From Radicibacter daui (GTDB taxonomy: Bacteria > Pseudomonadota > Alphaproteobacteria > Radicibacterales > Radicibacteraceae): DNA of 64,000 nt. Below, one piece after another: positions 17,936 to 26,859 of the stretch. The stretch's first letter is position 1. The number at the start of each line of letters is the position of its first letter. A model generated the notes under the pieces. It was not told the DNA's origin, searched no databases, and saw only the letters and a list, made by a program, of their open reading frames with translations. The DNA lies in the NCBI GenBank assembly GCA_030657355.1, contig CP131056.1, positions 3,554,501-3,618,500 of the forward strand, given 5' to 3'. The position numbers and the translations under genes were made by a program.

Positions 17936-18469
17936 ATGCTGAACACGTCTGAAGAGCGCCAGAAGGAACGCGAGAAGACCATCGTGAATGGCATGCTCGC
18001 AACGCTCGACGGCGACGTCTCGGCGATCAATGTGCTCGCCGAGACCGAAGAGATAACCAAGTTCCACCGCTACAAGGAAGTGCGCCACATCTACAAGCAG
18101 ATCCAGCAGCTCATCGAGCAGTTGCTGGCGCGTGTGCGCGAGAAGCCTGATCTGGTGCCGGAAGGTACCGAAAATGTGGTGATGAAGCAGAAGATCGCGG
18201 CGCTCAAATCCTTCACCGCGCTGTGCGTCTATTTCTTCCGCAATGCTCCGCCGACGGTGACCCGCGCTATCGGTGCGCGCGAACTGCTGATCGACGAGCA
18301 GCGCAACTTCACCAACGCGCATGAATATTTCGACATGATGCTGTTTGAAGCCGGCATCGACGACAAGACGGCCGACGCGCTGGAAGAAACGCGCACCCAG
18401 ATCGAAGAGATCATGGGCCTCGTCGCCACCCTGCTCGAGAAAAGCCCCGCCAGCCTTGAAGAATTCTGA
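17936..18469 (+). CDS. Hypothetical helical protein
   Basis: Not recognised. The protein has 177 residues, acidic and predicted almost wholly helical, with no signal peptide and no membrane segment. Segments such as HIYKQIQQLIEQLLARVRE and a C-terminal amphipathic helix suggest a coiled coil or helical bundle. The ATG at 17936 is preferred because upstream in-frame codons look non-coding. Its last codons overlap the probable TTG start of the flavoprotein gene, so the two are likely translationally coupled and in one operon. Confidence 0.65.
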   Translation: MLNTSEERQKEREKTIVNGMLATLDGDVSAINVLAETEEITKFHRYKEVRHIYKQIQQLIEQLLARVREKPDLVPEGTENVVMKQKIAALKSFTALCVYFFRNAPPTVTRAIGARELLIDEQRNFTNAHEYFDMMLFEAGIDDKTADALEETRTQIEEIMGLVATLLEKSPASLEEF

Positions 18470-19697
18470 TCCCGCACCGCATGTCGCGGTGATTGGCGGC
18501 GGCCCGGCCGGGCTGATGGCCGCCGAAGTGCTTTTGCGCCAGGGCATCGCCGTTACCATTTTCGATGCGATGCCGACTTTCGGCCGCAAGCTGCTGATGG
18601 CCGGACGCGGGGGCCTCAACCTCACGCACAGCGAGCCGCTGGAAGATTTTCTCGGGCGCTATGCCGGCGCGCGCAGCTGGCTTGCCCCGCTCGTGGAAAA
18701 ATTCTCTCCCGATGTCCTGCGCAGCTGGGCGGCCGGGCTCGGCATCGAGACTTATGTCGGCAGCTCCGGCCGGGTATTCCCCACCGAAATGAAGGCAGCC
18801 CCGCTGCTGCGCGCCTGGCTTGGCCGCCTGTCGGCGGGCGGCGCCACCTTCAGGCCGCGCCACCGCTGGCTGGGTTGGGGGGCGGACGGCACCAGCCTGC
18901 GCTTCCAGGGGCCGGCGAGCCCCTTCGAACAACATTTTGACGCAACGCTGCTGGCCCTTGGCGGTGGCAGCTGGCGGCGGCTTGGGTCGGACGGCAGCTG
19001 GGCACCGCTGCTGAAGGAGCGCGGCGTTGGCACCACGCGCTTTCGCCCCAGCAATTGCGGCTTTTCCGTCGGCTGGAGCCAGCATCTGCGCGAGCGTTTT
19101 GCCGGAGCGCCCCTCAAGCCGCTGGGGCTCAGTTTCGGCGGCCGCAGCCTTGTGGGCGAGGCTGTCATTACCAGCGAGGGCATCGAGGGCGGAGCCATCT
19201 ACGCCCTCTCGGCTGCGCTGCGTGACAGCCTGGAGCAGACGGGCGAGGCAACCCTGATGCTCGACCTTGTGCCAGGCCGCAGTGTCGGGCAGTTGACCGA
19301 AGCCCTTGCCAAACCGCGCGGCGCCAAATCGCTTTCCAATCACCTGCGCCGTGTCGCCGGTATCGAAGGCATCAAGACGGCGCTGCTTTATGAGCTGCTG
19401 GAGCCCGAGATTCTGAACCGGCCCACCGCTCTTGCCGCCGCCCTGAAGGCCTTGCCGCTCGGCCTCGCCGCCCCGCGACCGATTGACGAAGCCATCAGCA
19501 CGGCCGGTGGCGTGAGCCTAGACGCGATAGATGCCCGGCTGATGCTGCGCGCCTTGCCCGGCATCTTCTGTGCCGGTGAGATGCTGGACTGGGAAGCGCC
19601 GACGGGCGGCTATCTGCTGACGGCCTGCCTTGCCACCGGCCTTGCCGCGGGCGAAGGTGTCGCCGCATGGATCAAGGCAACGAAAGAAGCGGCTTGA
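18456..19697 (+). CDS. FAD-dependent oxidoreductase of the HI0933/YhiN (TIGR03862-like) family
   Basis: Flavoprotein of about 413 residues. The N-terminal dinucleotide-binding motif VIGGGPAGLMAAEVL is followed by GRKLLMAGRGGLNLT, typical of the HI0933-like group, and the C-terminal FAD segment reads GIFCAGEMLDWEAPTGGYLLT. The function of this group is poorly defined; roles in RNA modification or quinone reduction have been suggested for relatives. No ATG lies near the right place. TTG 18456, overlapping the previous gene by 14 bp, gives the expected start, while the longer open frame reaches into non-homologous sequence. It is coupled to the next gene by a TGATG overlap. Confidence 0.82.
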   Translation: MKNSDPAPHVAVIGGGPAGLMAAEVLLRQGIAVTIFDAMPTFGRKLLMAGRGGLNLTHSEPLEDFLGRYAGARSWLAPLVEKFSPDVLRSWAAGLGIETYVGSSGRVFPTEMKAAPLLRAWLGRLSAGGATFRPRHRWLGWGADGTSLRFQGPASPFEQHFDATLLALGGGSWRRLGSDGSWAPLLKERGVGTTRFRPSNCGFSVGWSQHLRERFAGAPLKPLGLSFGGRSLVGEAVITSEGIEGGAIYALSAALRDSLEQTGEATLMLDLVPGRSVGQLTEALAKPRGAKSLSNHLRRVAGIEGIKTALLYELLEPEILNRPTALAAALKALPLGLAAPRPIDEAISTAGGVSLDAIDARLMLRALPGIFCAGEMLDWEAPTGGYLLTACLATGLAAGEGVAAWIKATKEAA

Positions 19698-20146
19698 TGC
19701 CCGAGCTCTATATCGACGGCGATGCCTGCCCGGTGAAGGAGGAGGCGCTGAAGGTGGCCCTGCGCCACAATATGCGCACCCATCTCGTCTCCAACCAGTG
19801 GCTGCGCGTCACCGAAATCCCGACACTGAACCGGGTCGTGGTGACGGATGGCTTCGATGCCGCCGACAACTGGATTGCCGAGAACATCAAGGCCGGTGAC
19901 ATCGCCATCACCTCCGATATTCCGCTGGCGGCGCGCTGCCTGGAAAAGGACGCCACCGTGCTCGGCCCCACCGGCAAGCCTTTCCACAAGGAAGGTATCG
20001 GCATGGCGCTTGCCATGCGCGACCTGATGAGCCACCTGCGCGATACCGGCGAAGTCAGCGGCCACAATGCCAGCTTCACCAAACAGGACCGCTCGCGCTT
20101 CCTGTCGGCCCTGGAAACAGCGGTGCAGCAGGCCAAACGCCGCTAA
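19697..20146 (+). CDS. YaiI/YqxD family protein (DUF188)
   Basis: Protein of 149 residues in the YaiI/YqxD family, which has a PIN-like nuclease fold but no settled function. Conserved features are YIDGDACPVK at the N-terminus, VTDGFDAADNWIAE and ITSDIPLAARCLEK, whose acidic residues would hold a metal. The start ATG at 19697 shares its A with the stop of the flavoprotein gene (TGATG), so translation is coupled. It converges with the ABC exporter gene 8 bp downstream. Confidence 0.88.
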   Translation: MPELYIDGDACPVKEEALKVALRHNMRTHLVSNQWLRVTEIPTLNRVVVTDGFDAADNWIAENIKAGDIAITSDIPLAARCLEKDATVLGPTGKPFHKEGIGMALAMRDLMSHLRDTGEVSGHNASFTKQDRSRFLSALETAVQQAKRR

Positions 20147-20154
20147 GACGGCGT

Positions 20155-21987
20155 TCAGCCCGCCTCTGCGAAGCCGCCGGTCTGCCGGTCCCACAGGCGC
20201 GCATAAAGCCCACCGGCCGCCACCAGTTCGGCGTGGCTGCCCATCTCGGCAATACGGCCCTTGTCCATCACCACCAGCCGGTCCATGCGGGCGATGGTGG
20301 AGAGGCGGTGGGCAATGGCAATCACCGTCTTGCCCCGCATCAGGTTTTCCAGCTGCTCCTGGATGGCGGCTTCCGCTTCGCTGTCGAGCGCGGAAGTTGC
20401 CTCGTCCAGCACCAGGATCGGCGCGTCCTTCAGCAACACGCGGGCGATGGCGATACGCTGGCGCTGGCCGCCGGAAAGTTTGACGCCACGCTCGCCGACA
20501 TAGGCGTCGTAGCCGGTGCGGTCACGATTGTCGGAAAGGGTCGGCACAAAGTCATGCGCCCGCGCCTGCCGGGCTGCGGCCACCATCTGCTCCTCACTCG
20601 CGCCGGGGCGGCCATAGAGCAGGTTGTCGCGGATGGAGCGGTGCAGCAGCGAGGTATCCTGCGTTACCACGCCAATCTGGGCGCGCAGGCTTTCCTGCGA
20701 CATCAGCGCGATGTCCTGCCCGTCGATAAGGATACGCCCGCCTTCAAGGTCATAAAGGCGCAGCAGCAGGTTCACGAGGGTGGACTTGCCGGCGCCCGAG
20801 GGGCCGACAAGGCCGATCTTCTCGCCGGCGCGGATGTTGAGGTCCAGCCCCTCGATCACCCCGCCTTCCTTGCCATAGTGGAAGCGGATGTTTTCGAAGC
20901 GGATAGCACCCTCGCGGATGGCAAGGCCGCGCGCTTGCGGCGCATCCAGCACATGGCGCGGCTGCGAGATGGTCTCGATGCCATCCTGCACGGTGCCGAC
21001 ATTTTCAAAGATGCTCGTCACCGTCCACATGATCCAGCCGGCCATGTTGTTGATGCGGATGACAAGCGTGCTCGCGAGCGTGATGTCCCCCACCGTGATC
21101 GCGCCGCGATCCCACAGGAAGAGCGCCAGACCGGACGTCACCACAATCAGCAGGCTGCTGGAGATGGTGATGAGGGTCTCCAGCAGCGTGATGAGGCGGG
21201 TGGCTGCCCGGTGCTTTTCCGTCTGCTCCAGCATCGCCTCGCGCGCATAGTCCTGCTCGAAGGAAAAGCGCGCGAAAAGCTTCAGCGTCATGATGTTGGT
21301 GTAACCGTCGACGATGCGACCCATGAGCTTGGAACGCGCTTCGGACTGTACCCAGGAGCGGTGACGGATGCGCGGCACGAAGAGGCGCAGCAGCCATACA
21401 TAGGCAATGACCCACAGCACAAGCGGCACCGCGAGCCACTTGTCTGCCTGCATGAAGAGATAGATGGCGCCGCCGGTATAGGTGATGACGAACCAGACAG
21501 CGTCGATCACCTGCAGGGTGGATTCCCTGAGCGCCCCGCCCGTCTGCATGATGCGGTTGGCGATACGGCCGGCAAAGTCGTTCTGGAACCAGCCGATGGA
21601 CTGGCCCATCACATAACGATGGTTCTGCCAGCGCACGAAATTGGTGAGCGACGGCGCAATGGTCTGGCGCACCAGAAGCCCATGCAGCGCAAACACCACC
21701 GGCCGGAACAGCAGCGTCACCACCGCCATCCAGAGCAGTTCCCGCCCATGCAGGGCGAAGAATTGCCCGTTCGGCGCCTCGCGCACCATATCGATGATCG
21801 AGCCGATATAGCGGAAGAGCAGCACGTCGAGCACGGCCGCCGCAAGGCCGATAACCAGCAGCGCCGCCAGCGCCCGCCAGGCCTGCTTCAGGAAATGATG
21901 ATAGAAGCGCCAGACATTGACCGGCGGCTGCACGTCTGCACCCGGCAGAAACGGATCGATGAGATTTTCGAACCAGCGAAAGATCAT
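20155..21987 (-). CDS. ABC exporter, fused permease and ATPase
   Basis: Half-size ABC exporter of 610 residues, expected to work as a homodimer in the inner membrane. Six membrane helices lie in the first 330 residues. The ATPase domain begins near 365, with Walker A GPSGAGKST (about 396), signature LSGGQRQRIAIARVL (about 504), Walker B LVLDEATSALDSE and H-loop AHRLST. It belongs to the multidrug/lipid export group. The substrate is unknown and no adjacent gene indicates one. Confidence 0.9.
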   Translation of the reverse strand: MIFRWFENLIDPFLPGADVQPPVNVWRFYHHFLKQAWRALAALLVIGLAAAVLDVLLFRYIGSIIDMVREAPNGQFFALHGRELLWMAVVTLLFRPVVFALHGLLVRQTIAPSLTNFVRWQNHRYVMGQSIGWFQNDFAGRIANRIMQTGGALRESTLQVIDAVWFVITYTGGAIYLFMQADKWLAVPLVLWVIAYVWLLRLFVPRIRHRSWVQSEARSKLMGRIVDGYTNIMTLKLFARFSFEQDYAREAMLEQTEKHRAATRLITLLETLITISSSLLIVVTSGLALFLWDRGAITVGDITLASTLVIRINNMAGWIMWTVTSIFENVGTVQDGIETISQPRHVLDAPQARGLAIREGAIRFENIRFHYGKEGGVIEGLDLNIRAGEKIGLVGPSGAGKSTLVNLLLRLYDLEGGRILIDGQDIALMSQESLRAQIGVVTQDTSLLHRSIRDNLLYGRPGASEEQMVAAARQARAHDFVPTLSDNRDRTGYDAYVGERGVKLSGGQRQRIAIARVLLKDAPILVLDEATSALDSEAEAAIQEQLENLMRGKTVIAIAHRLSTIARMDRLVVMDKGRIAEMGSHAELVAAGGLYARLWDRQTGGFAEAG

Positions 21988-22136
21988 GGCCGCCTTGTCC
22001 CCAACTCTCCGGCCGGCGCCCCCCGGCTGCCGGTAAAAGGGGTGGGACTATAACGCCAAAGTAAGCGGCCAATGGTGGCGCGCTTCACGGCGCCCTGCGA
22101 TTGCGGGCAGTCTGTGCCCCGGGGGCAACGGCGTTC

Positions 22137-22172
22137 AAAACAAAGCGGCGGCTTCCCTACGAAAGCCGCCGC
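22137..22172 (-). terminator. Terminator of the cysD-cysNC operon
   Basis: A 10-bp perfect stem (GCGGCGGCTT / AAGCCGCCGC) about 30 bp after the cysNC stop codon; on the - strand it is followed by TTTGTTTT. Confidence 0.75.
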
Positions 22173-22197
22173 GGTGCAGGAGTTCGGTCCCGGAGAG

Positions 22198-24111
22198 TTA
22201 GATGATGCCCTGCTCGCGCAAATAGGCAATCACCTCATTCGACAATGTTTCCGGGTCCTTGGCACAGGTATCGAGCACGATTTCCGCATTTTCCGGCGGC
22301 TCGTACTTGGAATCGAGCCCGGTGAAGTGGGGCAGATCGCCGGCGCGCGCCTTGGCATAAAGCCCTTTCGGGTCGCGCTTTTCGCACTCGCTCTGCGGTG
22401 TGCTTACATAAACCTCGACGAACTCGCCCGGCGCCACCAGTCCCCGGGCCATCTGCCGCTCGCTGCGGAACGGCGAGATGAAGCTCACCAGCACGATCAT
22501 GCCGGCGTCAACGAAGAGGCGCGCGGCTTCTGCCGCCCGGCGGATATTCTCCACCCGGTCTTCGTCGGTGAAGCCGAGATCGCGGCTGAGGCCATGGCGG
22601 ATATTATCGCCATCCAGCACATAGGCATGGCGCCCGAGGCTGAAGAGCTTCTTTTCCACAAGGCTGGCGACAGTGGACTTGCCGGCGCCAGAAAGACCGG
22701 TGAACCAGAGCATCGCCGGTTTCTGGCCCTTGATGGCGGCGCGCTGCTGCTTGTCGACTTCCAGCTGCTGCCAATGCACGTTGGCGTCACGGCGCAGGGC
22801 GAAGTCCAGCGTCCCGCAGCCGACCGTGGCGTTGGTCAGCCGGTCCACGATGATGAAGCCGCCCATCATCCGGTTCTGGGAATAGGGGTCGAAGACCAGC
22901 GGCCGGTCGAGCGTCAGATTGCAGACACCAAGCTCGTTGAGCTCCAGCCTCTTGGCCGCCAGCTTCTCCAGCGAATTGACGTTGATCTTGTGCTTGATCT
23001 CGGAGATCTGCACACCCGCCGACTGGCTGTGGAGGCGCAGTTCATAAAACCGGCCCGGCAACATGGGTTCAGGCGCCATCCACAAGATATGGGCGGCTGC
23101 CTGTTCGGCAACAACCGGGACCGCCCCGGAAGCAATCACGCTGCCGCGGCTGACATCGATCTCGTGGGCAAGCGTCAGGGTAACGGCCTCACCGGCCCCG
23201 GCGACTTCCAGTTCGCCATCCTGGGTGACAATGCTGGTGACCTGGCTGGTGCGACCACCCGGCAGCACGGTAACCGTATCCCCCTTGCGCACCAGACCGG
23301 CAGCAATGGTGCCCGAATACCCGCGGAAATCGAGATTGGGGCGGTTCACCCATTGCACGGGAAAACGCAGGCCAAGGCTGTCTTCCGGCCGCTCGATACG
23401 AACCGTCTCCAGGAAGGGCAGCAGCGCCTCGCCCTTGTACCAGGGCGTGTTTTCACTGGCGCCGGTGATGTTATCGCCGTTGCGGGCGGACATGGGGATG
23501 GCCGTCACATGGCGGATGCCCAGCCCCTGCGCGAACTGGCGATAGTCGGCAACGATGGTGTCGAAAACCTTCTGGTCGAAATCGACCAGATCCATCTTGT
23601 TGATGGCCAGCACGACGTCACGGATGCCCATCAAGGAGACGATGAAGCTGTGCCGGCGCGTCTGCTCCAGCACCCCCTTGCGGGCGTCGATCAGCAGAAC
23701 GGCGAGGTCGGCGGTAGACGCTCCGGTCGCCATGTTGCGCGTGTACTGCTCATGGCCCGGCGTATCGGCAACGATGAACTTGCGCTTGTCGGTGGCGAAG
23801 AAGCGGTAGGCCACGTCAATGGTGATGCCCTGTTCGCGCTCGGCGGCAAGACCGTCCACCAGCAGCGAGAAGTCGAGCCCGCCATCGCTCACCGAGCCGG
23901 AGTGGGTGCTGTCCTTCTCCAGCGCCGAGAGCTGGTCGTCGAACAGCTGCCGGCTGTCATAGAGCAGGCGGCCGATAAGGGTCGACTTGCCATCATCCAC
24001 GCTGCCGCAGGTGATGAAGCGCAGGAGATCCTTGTTCTCGTTGCGGTGCAGATAGGCCTCGAAGTCTTCCGCGGGCGGGAGCTTCATGTCGTTGCCGGCA
24101 ATATCGGGCAT
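22198..24111 (-). CDS. cysNC: Bifunctional sulfate adenylyltransferase GTPase subunit / adenylylsulfate kinase
   Basis: Fusion of 637 residues (NodQ/CysNC type). The N-terminal half is the GTPase subunit that drives APS formation: P-loop GSVDDGKST (about 37), ADTPGHEQYTRNM and NKMDLV, then translation-factor-like beta barrels. From about residue 455 comes APS kinase, with its own P-loop FTGLSGAGKST (about 470) and DGDNIRHGLSRDLGF, which makes PAPS. It overlaps cysD by one base (TGATG), so the two are coupled. The proteins form the ATP sulfurylase complex for sulfate assimilation or PAPS supply. Confidence 0.95.
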   Translation of the reverse strand: MPDIAGNDMKLPPAEDFEAYLHRNENKDLLRFITCGSVDDGKSTLIGRLLYDSRQLFDDQLSALEKDSTHSGSVSDGGLDFSLLVDGLAAEREQGITIDVAYRFFATDKRKFIVADTPGHEQYTRNMATGASTADLAVLLIDARKGVLEQTRRHSFIVSLMGIRDVVLAINKMDLVDFDQKVFDTIVADYRQFAQGLGIRHVTAIPMSARNGDNITGASENTPWYKGEALLPFLETVRIERPEDSLGLRFPVQWVNRPNLDFRGYSGTIAAGLVRKGDTVTVLPGGRTSQVTSIVTQDGELEVAGAGEAVTLTLAHEIDVSRGSVIASGAVPVVAEQAAAHILWMAPEPMLPGRFYELRLHSQSAGVQISEIKHKINVNSLEKLAAKRLELNELGVCNLTLDRPLVFDPYSQNRMMGGFIIVDRLTNATVGCGTLDFALRRDANVHWQQLEVDKQQRAAIKGQKPAMLWFTGLSGAGKSTVASLVEKKLFSLGRHAYVLDGDNIRHGLSRDLGFTDEDRVENIRRAAEAARLFVDAGMIVLVSFISPFRSERQMARGLVAPGEFVEVYVSTPQSECEKRDPKGLYAKARAGDLPHFTGLDSKYEPPENAEIVLDTCAKDPETLSNEVIAYLREQGII

Positions 24112-25025
24112 CAGAAATAGCCTTCCTGCTTCTTCTTTTCCATCGAGGCCGACTGATCATGGTCGATCACGCGGCCTTGCCGTTCAGAGGTACGTGCCAG
24201 CAGCATCTCGCGCACGATCTCGGGCAGGGTTTCCGCTTCGCTCTCAACGGCCCCCGTCAGCGGATAGCAGCCGAGGGTACGGAAACGCACCGTACGCATC
24301 TGCGGAGCCTCACCCGGCTTCAGCGGCATGCGTTCATCATCCACCATGATGAGCGCGCCGTCACGTTCCACAACCGGGCGCGGCTTGGCAAAGTACAGCG
24401 GCACCACGGGAATATTCTCCTGCATGATGTACTGCCAGATGTCGAGTTCGGTCCAGTTGGAGAGCGGGAAGACGCGGATGCTCTCTCCCTTGTTGATACG
24501 GCCGTTGTAGACGTTCCACAGCTCCGGGCGCTGCATCTTGGGGTCCCAGCGATGAGCGGCCGAGCGGAAGGAAAAAACACGCTCCTTGGCCCGCGACTTT
24601 TCCTCGTCGCGCCGCGCCCCGCCGATGGCGGCATCGAAGCCATATTTGTCGAGAGCCTGCTTGAGCGCCTGCGTCTTCATCACATCGGTATGGACCGTCG
24701 CCCCGTGCGTAAACGGGCCGATGCCGCGCTCCACGCCATCCTGGTTGATATGGACCAGCAGATCGATGCCGAGATCCTTCGCGCGCTGATCGCGGAAGGC
24801 AATCATCTCCCGGAACTTCCAGGTCGTGTCGACATGCAGCAGCGGGAAAGGCGGCTTGGAGGGATAAAAGGCCTTCATCAGCAGATGCAGCAGCACGGCG
24901 CTGTCCTTGCCGATGGAATAAAGCATGACCGGCCGCTCGAACTGCGCCGCCACCTCGCGCAGGATGTGAATGCTCTCGGCCTCCAGAAGGGCGAGGTGCG
25001 TAAGCTTCTTATCGATGACGGACAT
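24111..25025 (-). CDS. cysD: Sulfate adenylyltransferase subunit 2
   Basis: Catalytic ATP sulfurylase subunit of 304 residues that makes APS from ATP and sulfate together with CysN. The PP-loop is SIGKDSAV near the N-terminus; [19 protein letters not shown] and the C-terminal [10 protein letters not shown] are typical. It is the first gene of the cysD-cysNC operon. The 130 bp upstream is AT-rich and holds its promoter, but I could not assign a CysB-type site. Confidence 0.96.
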   Translation of the reverse strand: MSVIDKKLTHLALLEAESIHILREVAAQFERPVMLYSIGKDSAVLLHLLMKAFYPSKPPFPLLHVDTTWKFREMIAFRDQRAKDLGIDLLVHINQDGVERGIGPFTHGATVHTDVMKTQALKQALDKYGFDAAIGGARRDEEKSRAKERVFSFRSAAHRWDPKMQRPELWNVYNGRINKGESIRVFPLSNWTELDIWQYIMQENIPVVPLYFAKPRPVVERDGALIMVDDERMPLKPGEAPQMRTVRFRTLGCYPLTGAVESEAETLPEIVREMLLARTSERQGRVIDHDQSASMEKKKQEGYF

Positions 25026-25154
25026 TTCCGGAAGACACTTTCACTGAAGAGACCGGGTGATTGATCATGATTTAACAACCCACCATTCGGCTCACAATGA
25101 AAAAACACACACTGACGGTAAAATTCGCTTCTTATTTAACACTAAAAAATTGCT

Positions 25155-25577
25155 TTAATCAAAACCTGGCTTCGTTGAACGCATGGCCTTGGTTGCGGAA
25201 CGTTTGCTTTTTCCCTCGAGCCGCCGCTGTTTGGAGCCCAGCGTCGGACGGGTCGCCCGGCGCAGCTGGGGGCGCACGGCGGCCTGCCTGATGAGTTCAA
25301 CGAGCCGGTCCCGTGCTTCCTGCCGGTTGCGCTCCTGCGTGCGATGATTTTGGGCGATGATGATCAGCACCCCCTCCTGCGTCAGCCGCCTCCCTGCCAG
25401 TTTGACAAGCCTTTCCCGTACATCTTCCGGCAAAGAGGGTGAGTTGGCGACGTCGAAACGCAACTGCACCGCGGTTGAGACCTTGTTGACATTCTGCCCG
25501 CCAGGGCCGGAAGAGCGCACGAAGCTCTCCTCGATCTCGTCGTCCTCAAGACGGATCCGGTGGGTCACGAAAATCAT
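25155..25577 (-). CDS. arfB: Alternative ribosome-rescue peptidyl-tRNA hydrolase ArfB
   Basis: Releases peptides on ribosomes stalled without a stop codon. The protein has 140 residues. The GGQ motif is in RSSGPGGQNVNKVST near residue 25, and the C-terminal tail (about 110-140) is rich in Lys and Arg, as needed to probe the empty mRNA channel. It has no codon-recognition domains, which separates it from RF1 and RF2. It is monocistronic, divergent from the META-domain genes. Confidence 0.93.
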   Translation of the reverse strand: MIFVTHRIRLEDDEIEESFVRSSGPGGQNVNKVSTAVQLRFDVANSPSLPEDVRERLVKLAGRRLTQEGVLIIIAQNHRTQERNRQEARDRLVELIRQAAVRPQLRRATRPTLGSKQRRLEGKSKRSATKAMRSTKPGFD

Positions 25578-25661
25578 CTCACAATACTCCGCTGGCGGTC
25601 CGCTATCCTCACCGCCATCATGGTCGCTGTCATCTGCGGTCTATCCGATTGATCTTGGCGA

Positions 25662-26276
25662 ATGGCCTCTCCTGCCATATCACATCCGTTCCATAGCCAC
25701 ATCTTGCGAGGTCGGCCCGCGTTGAGCCGGTACAGTGCAACATCGGGGCTCGTTCCCGGATTTCGCCTTCTGCCGCTGACGGCAACCCTGCTTGCTGCCG
25801 GTCTGCTCGCTGCCTGTGCAGGCGGCACGCCGGAAGACCGGCCGCTGCCCGCCGTTACGGACAGCGCAGCCCCTCCGGCACCCGCCGCCCGTCCGGCGCC
25901 ACCAGTCCCGGCCCCTTCGCCAGCCACGTCGCCCCTCGCCAACAGTTCCTGGACTTTCGTGGAAATCATGCACCGGCCGCTGCCCGCCGGGGTGACGGCT
26001 GCACTTGCCTTTCACCAGCCGGCGGACGGGGCAGAACAGATTTCGGGCAGCACGGGCTGCAATCGTTTTACCGGGACGGCCAACAGCAAACCGGGTGAAC
26101 TGCATTTTGGCGTGCTGGCCCTGACGCGCATGGCCTGCGTCGGCGCTCATCAGTCGACGGAAAACGCCGTGCTCGATGTCTTCCAGCAGACGGCAGCTTA
26201 TACACGCAGCGGGCCGTCGCTGACACTGCGTGATGCCGGGGGCAATATCCTTGCCCGGCTGCAGCGCGCCTCATGA
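25662..26276 (+). CDS. META-domain lipoprotein 1
   Basis: Probable lipoprotein of up to 204 residues. A lipobox-like LLAAC lies near residue 51 after a hydrophobic stretch, so either the N-terminus is extended or the true start is downstream. A Pro/Ala-rich linker follows, then a META domain (about 90-200) with SWTFVEIMHRPLP and STGCNRFTG, the family core (HslJ-like). META proteins are envelope-located and often stress-linked, with no enzyme role known. It overlaps the next gene by ATGA, so the pair is an operon. Confidence 0.8.
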   Translation: MASPAISHPFHSHILRGRPALSRYSATSGLVPGFRLLPLTATLLAAGLLAACAGGTPEDRPLPAVTDSAAPPAPAARPAPPVPAPSPATSPLANSSWTFVEIMHRPLPAGVTAALAFHQPADGAEQISGSTGCNRFTGTANSKPGELHFGVLALTRMACVGAHQSTENAVLDVFQQTAAYTRSGPSLTLRDAGGNILARLQRAS

Positions 26277-26845
26277 TACGGCTGCCGTCAAAGCTCGTCC
26301 CGGCAGCCTTCAGCTTTCTGGCGCTTGCCCTTGCGGCTTGTGCCACGCCCCAGGTCTACGTGCCCCCCCAGGGCGGCACTGGCATTGGCCCGCAAGATAG
26401 AGCCCCGACTACACCGGACAAGGCCGGTCCCACCCCTGTTGAAACGGGCGATGCGGCAAGCGACGGCAGCGAGAAGGAGCCCCCCGCTGCGGGGCCGGAA
26501 GGACCGCTGGTGCCGCTGCTGGACAGCGACTGGATCGTGACCGAGCTCTCTGGCGCCCCGGTGCCTGACAGCATCAATATGACGCTCAGCTTCTATATCG
26601 ACCGGACCATCGCCGGCATCTCCGGCTGCAATCGTTATTCCGGTGCGGCAGATATGGATTACGAGACGCTGCGGATCACCGCCCTGGTTTCAACGGGGGT
26701 CAACTGCCCGGCAAAATCGGGCACCCTGGAGCGCGATTTCCTGCACGCCCTTGGCGATAGTGCCAGTTACCGCATCGACGGACCGGCGCTGCAGATCATG
26801 GGCCGCGATGGTCAGGTTCTGGCCAAACTGCGGACCGCGGGCTAG
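26273..26845 (+). CDS. META-domain lipoprotein 2
   Basis: Second envelope lipoprotein of the pair, 190 residues. The signal peptide ends with lipobox LALAAC (Cys at about 23), followed by a Pro/Gly/Glu-rich linker (about 25-80) and a META domain (about 85-190) with DSDWIVTELSGAPVP and SGCNRYSGAA. Its start overlaps the previous stop by 4 bp. The two domains are diverged, so the duplication is old. It converges with the GH18-like gene 14 bp downstream. Confidence 0.83.
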   Translation: MIRLPSKLVPAAFSFLALALAACATPQVYVPPQGGTGIGPQDRAPTTPDKAGPTPVETGDAASDGSEKEPPAAGPEGPLVPLLDSDWIVTELSGAPVPDSINMTLSFYIDRTIAGISGCNRYSGAADMDYETLRITALVSTGVNCPAKSGTLERDFLHALGDSASYRIDGPALQIMGRDGQVLAKLRTAG

Positions 26846-26859
26846 GCACGCACTCTGGC

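Noticed and set aside
22072-24120. 682-residue open frame on the + strand
   Set aside because: Antisense to cysNC, which has two clear P-loops on the other strand.
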